In this document: one piece after another, positions 7,414 through 12,435 of the stretch
Layout of the letters: the number at the start of each line of letters is the position of its first letter
Position numbering within the stretch: position 1 is the stretch's first letter
Source: Brachionus koreanus
Taxonomy: Eukaryota > Rotifera > Eurotatoria > Ploima > Brachionidae
Direction: 5' to 3'
Length of the DNA stretch: 12,435 nt
Assembly: GCA_016987375.1 (NCBI GenBank)
Contig: PJRA01000263.1
Location: 119,837 to 132,271 of the forward strand
Made by a program: the position numbers and the translations under genes
The notes under the pieces: model-generated
What the model saw: only the letters and a program-made list of their open reading frames with translations
Told to the model about the DNA's origin: nothing
Database searches by the model: none

Positions 7414-7712
7414 AAATTTCACATTATTTTAACTGGCCCATCAGCCAAATATTGGACACTTTTTGATAAAAGCTGGCATGTTAGCCTTGATTTTACAAAA
7501 AGAATATTGAAGTTGAGAGCATTTAAAAAAATAATTAATTTTTTAATTTTTTAACGTTATGAAAATATTGCCATTACAACAAATAATCTAATATACAGCT
7601 CAAAACCCAAGATCTTGAAAATAATGCTAAACCAACTGGACTTAACACCCCATGTCTATGCTTAAAGAACAAAAGATTAAGAAGAATTGAAAGAGAATTG
7701 AAGTTATCTTGA
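7414..7712 (+). CDS. Possible pair of plus-strand exons, incomplete gene or relic
   Basis: The frame from 7414 is open for 46 codons to a TAA at 7552-7554 and reads KFHIILTGPSAKYWTLFDKS then WHVSLDFTKR. A later frame starts after a CAG acceptor (ATATACAG, 7597-7598) and is open for 37 codons to a TGA at 7710-7712: LKTQDLENNAKPTGLNTPCL then CLKNKRLRRIERELKLS. They would join in phase 0 using GTTAGC at 7480, after Trp-His, with a 119-base intron. Both pieces use GC-richer codons than the background. The GPSxxxYWxLxxxSW part faintly recalls the start of alpha-carbonic-anhydrase-like domains, but the following QSPI motif is absent, so I do not assign that family. No start exon was found; the donor is weak. 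Confidence 0.27.
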
Positions 7713-7952
7713 ATCTGAACACTAACAGCTATAAGTTATTATTTTTCACTTTTAGAATATGTTACTTTCTAGTCATATTAAAATTCTATAAATATGTATA
7801 GCACAATTACTATTTTTCAGATTCCATTAAAAGTTTATCATTTAACCACAACTTTGTTTCTCTTATTTGATACCTCAACTAAACCAAGTCCTCCCAACTG
7901 CCCCCGAGTACACACTTAACCGACAATTAAATATATAACCAAAATACGGTTA

Positions 7953-8162
7953 CTACAACATATATTTAGGATAGAGTACCAGAAAGAGTCCTGCAATGGA
8001 CATTGCAAAGCAGGCAACTTGAGAGGAAATCAAAAGAAAGAAAAGAAATGACCCTTTGCTGCACAAGGAGAGCATAAGGAGAAAAAGAAATCCACAACAA
8101 ATAATACTTACCTTTTTTATATTTACAGATTTTTTATAGATTGTCTCTTTGTCTTTTATCAT
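7953..8162 (-). CDS. Possible small gene with a strong 53-base intron, or a small membrane protein
   Basis: On the minus strand ATG 8160-8162 opens MIKDKETIYKKSVNIKK. Here the sequence AAG|GTAAGTATT (8107-8114) is a near-perfect 5' splice site. A pyrimidine-rich tract ending TTGTGCAG (8059-8060) gives a 53-base intron (8059-8111), the same size class as those in the coiled-coil gene. Splicing there yields QRVISFLSFDFLSSCLLCNV... ending near 7967. A second acceptor, CTCTCAAG, is in the same phase and gives LPALQCPLQDSFWYSILNIC... ending near 7919. Without splicing, the frame is open for 69 codons and encodes two hydrophobic segments (VSIICCGFLFLLMLSL and VACFAMSIAGLFLVL), a plausible membrane protein. 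These models exclude each other. The splice signals are the best evidence; the product is unrecognised in all of them. The region 7870-8110 is clearly less AT-rich than its flanks. Confidence 0.35.
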   Translation of the reverse strand: MIKDKETIYKKSVNIKKVSIICCGFLFLLMLSLCSKGSFLFFLLISSQVACFAMSIAGLFLVLYPKYML

Positions 8163-8605
8163 AAATCATAAATCATTTAACCAATTTAATTAAAAATTTA
8201 TTTTGATTTAACTTCTTAATTATAAATGATCTTATTTAAATTACAATTTGATATAAATATGAATTGGAATTGTTTTAATACATAAGAAAAAATCGGAATC
8301 AGAAAAAAATGCAAAATCATATCTTGAGAATCATCAAATATTTTCCATAAAAGAAAAGCATCAAAAATATTCTAAAAAGAGCTAAGAATCCATTTGTAAC
8401 ATGACAGAACCACCAAGCTTTTATCAAAATTTATTACTACCAGTGGCAAAACCATGAATTAATTGCTCAAAAGACACAAAACCTAAAAAAACAAAACTCT
8501 CTTCGATAAAGTCATTAGCACAACAAACTTTTTGCCTAACATATTTTAATAATGTAAACCCAATATTATTATTTTTTTTCTACTCAAATTATTAAATAAA
8601 CCTTT
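8163..8605. other. AT-rich DNA upstream of the minus-strand candidate
   Basis: If the candidate at 7953-8162 is real, its promoter would lie here. No motif beyond general AT-richness can be named, and no open frame stands out. Confidence 0.5.
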
Positions 8606-8758
8606 ATGATACTGATCATGAGAGCCGAAAATAAGGCACCGTCATTCCGAAATGCCCTAAATAAAAGAAAGCCAAAATATTTATTGTTTGGCGATATGCA
8701 TTCAAAATTTATCAAAAATATTATTTGTCGTATGATAAAGAAAAAATATTTTGTCTAA
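8606..8758 (+). CDS. 50-codon ORF with an SGNH-like GD-x-H block
   Basis: ATG at 8606-8608 (or in-frame 8618-8620) to TAA at 8756-8758. The N-terminal part (MRAENKAPSFRNALNKRKPK, residues 5-24) is basic with GC-richer codons and is followed by KYLLFGDMHSKFIKNI. The string L-L-F-G-D-M-H resembles the beginning of SGNH/GDSL-type hydrolase domains and of some retroelement-encoded esterase-like modules, where it reads (I/L)xxGDSH; the nucleophile Ser is replaced by Met31 here. The ORF stops about 20 residues later, so at best this is a truncated fragment. No upstream exon was seen. It may be chance, but the basic linker followed by this block is unusual. Confidence 0.3.
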   Translation: MILIMRAENKAPSFRNALNKRKPKYLLFGDMHSKFIKNIICRMIKKKYFV

Positions 8759-9314
8759 TTTATGCTTAATTTTGAAATATTAGACATGTTTTTTTTTTTT
8801 ATTTTGAAGATTATTATTTGATTTAAATTGATTAAAAAAATAAATTAGATTTTTTATTTTAAAAAATTTTTGTCCTAAACAATTTGTTTGGCATTTAGCC
8901 AACAAAAAATCTCTAATTCAATCTAAAATATATTAAATTTAACAATGTAAATATTTATTTCTAATCTAATTGTACACATATATTTATTATAGACATTTTT
9001 TAAATCAAATTGCAATCATGAGGAGTGAAATATACTTCTTAAATATTTTTTATTTCACTAAATAATTTCCATTTGCAACAAACTTCATTTGACTAAATCT
9101 GTTTCTCACACTTAATCTCTCCTAAAGTTAAGCTATCAAAACTTTCTTTTCAATGTTTAAAAAAAACAACTTGCAATTTTAGGAAAGATGTACCAACTAT
9201 CAATTGATTAAAAATTAACGATATTATTATTTTTTAATTAAATTTATTTAGATTTAAAAAAAGAAAACAAAAAAGATTGAAAAATTCTTAAAAAATTAAA
9301 GTTTAGAAAAATAA
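8759..9314. other. AT-rich intergenic DNA, no feature seen
   Basis: Dense stops in all frames, long T and A tracts, and TAATTAA-type sequence. No repeat shared with the rest of the window was recognised. Confidence 0.6.
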
Positions 9315-9358
9315 ATCTGGTAAATTTGATCTGGTAAATTGAAAAAAAAAAAAAAAAA
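9315..9358 (+). repeat. Two-copy 14-base tandem repeat followed by poly-A
   Basis: atctggtaaatttg (9315-9328) is followed directly by atctggtaaattg (9329-9341) and a run of 17 A. This could be a local slippage duplication or the end of a small retroposed sequence with a poly-A tail. There is nothing to choose between these. Confidence 0.55.
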
Positions 9359-9450
9359 TCTAAAAGATTTCCGATTGAGTATTCTATCAGATTTTAATTA
9401 AAAAAGAATGATGGGTGCGTACCTTATTTTTATTTTTGGTTGCGTCATTT

Positions 9451-9573
9451 CTAATCTATGATTAAAATGACAGGTCCTAATTTATCATATATGTCAGGTA
9501 TAATCGGAAGCTGTGTCTGATTACAAATGCATCTGAATCCTAAATCTCTGATATAAAGCCCATAGCTACTAGG
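9451..9573 (-). CDS. Possible terminal exon of an unrecognised minus-strand gene
   Basis: After a minus-strand AAATTTAG (9574-9575 hold the AG) the frame is open for 40 codons and ends with a TAG at 9451-9453. It begins PSSYGLYIRDLGFRCICNQT and continues QLPIIPDIYDKLGPVILIID. Composition is balanced (Cys, Pro, Arg, Gly), unlike chance reading of AT-rich DNA, and the tract is visibly GC-richer. The GFRCICN string recalls cysteine-rich extracellular modules, but two cysteines are too few to assign one. Further upstream on the minus strand two more protein-like runs exist (INSALKITSKRFRSIIARI near 9620-9690; KDLAFEQNWSKLNQNFDG near 9840-9890). I could not join them with agreeing phases and good donors. 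Confidence 0.28.
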   Translation of the reverse strand, partial: PSSYGLYIRDLGFRCICNQTQLPIIPDIYDKLGPVILIID

Positions 9574-11095
9574 CTAAATTTATTATTTGCTAATTAATAA
9601 AAATTTTTGATTTAAAAAACCTCAAAAACAAATTCTAGCTATTATGCTTCGAAATCGTTTAGATGTAATTTTTAGGGCACTATTGATTTTGGCCTACAGC
9701 TGAGCATCAGAGATGAATGATAATGATTTTTTTTTAATTTATATAAATAAAAATCAAATGCTAAAAACTACTTTTGCAGACTCTCTAAAAAGTTCTCAAC
9801 TATTTAATAATCAAAAACTAATAATGCTTGAGATGCCGTCAAAATTTTGATTTAATTTACTCCAATTTTGTTCAAAAGCTAAGTCTTTTTAGATTGAAAA
9901 AAAAATAATATTTGATCAGCTTAAACTTAGAAAAAACACAAATAAAAAAATTAAATTTTTGTTTAAAAAAAAAAAGATTATTTTGGCCATAAATAATTAT
10001 TCACATTATTCACAAAATAATAATTATATTGATCTATTGAAATTTGATCAAATAGAAATGGCTCGATTCCAATTGACGCAAACTTTTAAATATTTATTTT
10101 TTGGTTGCTAATTTTTTTTAAACAGCAAAAAAAAAGAAAAGCAAAATGTGCATAGCAGTAATTTGAATAATTGACTTTTTCTAAACATTCTTGCGACAAA
10201 CAACTACAAAATTACAATTGCCTAGAATTCAAATAAAATTTAATAGTTTAAATTCTTAGTTTTTTGTTCTTAGATTTTTGCATTATAGAAAATAAAAGCT
10301 GATCATGATCAAGCAAAGAGAGGCGCTAAGAAGTTCTCATTATTTGAAAAATCTTTCATTATTGATTAACTACTAGTTTGAAGCTTAATTTTCAATTATT
10401 TTTAATGTCTAGATAGTTTTATCTTGTATAAGTTTTTTTCTGGATAAAATTATTATTATTCTAATTGAACCTTATTTATCAAATAACATTAGCTTTAAAT
10501 TTAAAGATTAAGCCATTAAAATAGAAACTGCGTTTGTATGCTATTTCAAAAATGATCACTGACTTTTTTGTCTTCAATTAAAAATAATTTTTTTTTCAAA
10601 TATCATTACATTAATTGCTCATTTTTAATTAATGTGAATTTTTCTCAGGACAAAAAAACTTTTTTTATTTATTTGTCTTTGTTTGAAACTTTTAACTTGA
10701 AAAAGTAATGCCTTTGCATTTTCTGCAATAAAAAATTAAAAATTGAAAAAATTAATATTTGAAAGAGTTGGATCGAAAGAAGAATATTTTTCTTAAAGTA
10801 AAGTATATATTCGTTCAAATTGTTAAGAAAAAAATCTAAATTTAAAGTATGAAATGTATTGCCGCTTGGAAAATTCAACAAATACACAACATCCACTTTT
10901 TATCAATGCGTCTTCTTTATAAGACTGGTTGAGCTGGTTGTTATCATAATTTCAAAAATAGATCCACTTTTCATCACAAATCATTATGCATTTGAAAACT
11001 CGTTCATCTATAGGATTTTTTTAAATAGTTTCATACAAATTTCAATGAATAGTTAAATATCGAAATCTGTCAAATCATGAGCAACATCTCGGCAA
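9574..11095. other. AT-rich DNA with weak open frames only
   Basis: Apart from the two runs named for the 9451-9573 candidate, the longest frames are 10669-10896 (minus, 75 codons, Phe/Leu/Asn-rich) and 10859-11056 (plus, 65 codons from a TTG, with VFFIRLVELVVIIISKIDP in it). They overlap on opposite strands, neither has a motif, and this number of such runs is expected by chance. The plus one is in a GC-richer patch at 10900-10950 and is the better of the two. A 12-bp palindrome TGATCATGATCA lies at 10300-10311. Confidence 0.5.
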
Positions 11096-11333
11096 TGGTA
11101 GAGTAAAATTTTTGATCAAATTTCATATTTCACAAATGGTTGAAACATTTTGAATGCACAATTAAATTTTGTCGCAGATTTTTGATTTTTCAAAAATTTC
11201 AAAGCTTTATTTTGAAAACTTTCTTAAAAAGGATTTTATAATGTATAAAAACGCATTGAAATTTAATTGCACATTTAAAATGTTCTGATCATTTTTGAAA
11301 AATGAAATTTGATAAAAAATTTCACTTTGCCCT
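11096..11333. repeat. Fold-back (inverted-repeat) element, MITE-like
   Basis: The left arm, 11096-11178 (starting gtagagtaaaatttttgatc), and the reverse complement of the right arm, 11251-11333 (starting gggcaaagtgaaatttttta), align along about 80 bases with scattered mismatches. Shared runs include ATCAAATTTCAT, GAACATTTT/GAAACATTTT, ATGCACAATTAAATTT/ATGTGCAATTAAATTT and CGCAGATTTTT/TGCGTTTTTAT. The arms enclose about 72 bases rich in A and T. There is no ORF inside. Structure and size fit a non-autonomous fold-back or MITE element. Part of the left arm recurs at 866-905. Exact ends and target duplication are not clear. Confidence 0.72.
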
Positions 11334-12145
11334 CAGTAATGCCTGTTAGCTTTGTTAATCAAATTAAGATGACCGCATATTTTCGATGGTGATCTGCTAA
11401 AGTCATCTGAAAATGAATGATTATCATAACTACTAAGCATATTTTAACCTTCAATTTAACATATTGTACGACTAACTGAAGCTAAAAGACTTTTTTTGCA
11501 ATAATAATGTAACAGTACCAAAATTTCAAAATTTTCATTTAACCCTTTTATACCTGAGAACGAACCGTACATAGATAAAAATAAAAATAATTAGAAAATT
11601 TTTTTTATTTTATTAAAAATATACTTTAGGACAGGCCCTAGGTTCGTCCGAATGGCTTACGCCTTCGTTTAAACCCAATTGTTACAAGAAATTGATATGA
11701 AAAAAATTTAAAAAATATTTTTTAAAAAAGGAAGAAATTTGAGTTGGTTGAATAAATAAAATATAAAAAATTAAATTAGAAAATTGATCCTATTGAAAAT
11801 TAAGAGTTTTTTTGATGTAGATCACGAATTTTTGGTCTTTAAAACATGCTTTTAATTAAAATAGCCTAACAATCTTAAAAATAATAGCTTGGTATTTGAA
11901 AGTTTTTGTCCATGGGTAATTTTTATAGTAGAATTCAAATCTGAAATAATATTCTGAAAATTTTTTTCGGTTGAGAAGCTGTATAGGCTCAAAGTCGACC
12001 TATTTTTAAAATACATAAAAACTCTTATTAGAATTAATTTTTTAACCAAAAATTTGAATTTTTGAGACAAAATTGTTTTAGAAAATGATTTTTACTTAAA
12101 TGTTATGGCTAATCTTGATTATGCAAAAAATAACATAAAAAAAAC
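11334..12145. other. AT-rich DNA with one GC-richer island at about 11557-11680
   Basis: The island contains two separated pieces, gagaacgaaccgtacatag (near 11557) and ggacaggccctaggttcgtc (near 11630) followed by cgaatggcttacgccttcg. ACGAACC and GGTTCGT in these pieces are inverted partners. Two minus-strand frames over the right piece are short but protein-like (NEGVSHSDEPRACPKVYF; VTIGFKRRRKPFGRT before a TAG). A 72-codon minus frame at 11852-12070 begins at a TTG and is taken as chance. No gene or named element is supported. Confidence 0.4.
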
Positions 12146-12218
12146 TAGTGTTGGGATCCGTACACACGGTTACTAAACCGGCCAAAATTTTTTTGGTCGC
12201 AACCGTATTCGCCAAATC

Positions 12219-12330
12219 CGGCCAACTACTATGCGGGCGGTCATTTGGCTGGTCTTCCAGGCGGTCTGAAATTTTGGCCGCAAAAAAATACGGCCAACTA
12301 GATACGGGCGGCCATTAATACGGCCAACTA
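12219..12330 (+). repeat. Three exact CGGCCAACTA subterminal repeats
   Basis: CGGCCAACTA occurs at 12219-12228, 12291-12300 and 12321-12330. The first two are each followed within a few bases by a related block (ctatgcgggcggtcat and gatacgggcggccat), so the repeated unit is about 25 bases long. Such a motif is very unlikely by chance in this AT-rich context. It is probably a protein-binding repeat of the transposon end. Confidence 0.75.
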
Positions 12331-12355
12331 GTTTATGAGCTATACTAGTTTATGA
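12327..12355 (+). repeat. Direct repeat ACTAGTTTATGA, two copies 17 bases apart
   Basis: ACTAGTTTATGA is present at 12327-12338 and 12344-12355, overlapping the end of the last CGGCCAACTA unit. It marks the inner edge of the GC-rich block, after which the sequence returns to A/T tracts. Confidence 0.7.
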
Positions 12356-12435
12356 ATAATTTTGATTGAAATTTTAAAAATATTTTTAAAAAATATTTTT
12401 TTTTTAAACAAAATGCCTTAAACTTCAGTTATTTT

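Larger units (their letters stand above)
12146..12435 (+). mobile_element. Left end of a probable hAT-like DNA transposon, cut by the window edge
   Basis: Base composition jumps from very AT-rich to more than half G+C at 12146 and falls again near 12335. The boundary sequence TAGTGTTGGGATCCGTAC has the look of hAT-superfamily terminal inverted repeats, which commonly begin (C/T)A(G)NG(N)TGGG. Inside are repeated CGGCCAACTA units, GGGCGG(T/C)CAT units and the near-palindrome GGCCAAAATTTTTTTGGTC. Such clusters of subterminal motifs are where hAT transposases bind. No transposase sequence is visible in the remaining 290 bases, and the other end is outside the window, so the superfamily call and the exact first base are inferences. 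Confidence 0.5.

Noticed and set aside
7960..8075. Plus-strand frame RVPERVLQWTLQSRQLERKS resembling the tail of LINE reverse transcriptases
   Set aside because: The likeness is only to a loose Trp/Arg/Lys pattern, the run is short, and the opposite strand has better splice evidence over the same bases.
10669..11056. Overlapping opposite-strand open frames of 75 and 65 codons
   Set aside because: They overlap each other, show no motif, and the plus-strand one begins at TTG. The number of such runs in the window matches chance expectation.
11639..11652. aggttcgtccgaat resembling a tRNA T-arm
   Set aside because: No acceptor stem, D-arm or anticodon arm can be folded around it on either strand.
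11852..12070. 72-codon minus-strand open frame
   Set aside because: Begins at TTG, has low-complexity Lys/Asn/Leu/Ser composition, and no splice or regulatory context.
1..12435. Bacterial or phage system, CRISPR array, toxin-antitoxin or gene cluster
   Set aside because: No contiguous bacterial-type genes, ribosome binding sites or regularly spaced repeats; the introns and retroelement tails indicate a eukaryotic genome.

Overview
The window is very AT-rich (about one fifth to one quarter G+C by eye) eukaryotic nuclear DNA. It has no bacterial operon structure. The evidence for a eukaryote is small phase-consistent introns with GT...AG borders, AATAAA poly(A) signals, a broken Tc1/mariner-type transposase, short dispersed elements ending in AAAT repeats, a fold-back element and the end of a probable hAT-type transposon. 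A small AT-rich invertebrate genome fits best. My guess is a monogonont rotifer such as Brachionus, because the AAAT-tailed element and the transposase remind me of that genus, but the sequence alone does not prove it.

Layout. Bases 3-246 hold the 3' end of a plus-strand coding exon entering from the left, followed by two AATAAA signals. Facing it, on the minus strand at 1695-2213, is the best complete gene: a short coiled-coil protein in three well-supported small exons plus a tiny proposed first exon. Neither gene appears as a long open reading frame. From about 3.3 to 5.5 kb the window is mostly mobile-element debris: three copies of an AAAT-tailed element (a fourth lies at 1.1 kb), a decayed coding-like stretch, and a Tc1/mariner-family transposase relic at 4560-5109 that has lost its middle catalytic block. 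From 5.5 to 9.6 kb there are several isolated coding-like islands. The most interesting is an exon and intron with excellent splice signals at 8059-8162 (minus strand). Others are a possible plus-strand exon pair at 7414-7712, a 50-codon ORF with an SGNH-like block at 8606-8758, and a possible terminal exon at 9451-9573 (minus strand). The right third is nearly pure AT-rich intergenic DNA. It carries a 238-bp fold-back element at 11096-11333, with a shortened relative at 866-905, and ends in an abrupt GC-rich block at 12146-12355 that looks like the left end of a hAT-like transposon with repeated subterminal motifs.

Limits. In sequence this AT-rich, dozens of stop-free runs of 40 codons and a few of about 70 are expected by chance over six frames. 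Most weak coding calls therefore rest on composition and splice signals and have low confidence. I see no tRNA, rRNA, CRISPR array or multi-gene system. The genes do not form a pathway; the window is gene-poor and shaped by old transposon insertions.
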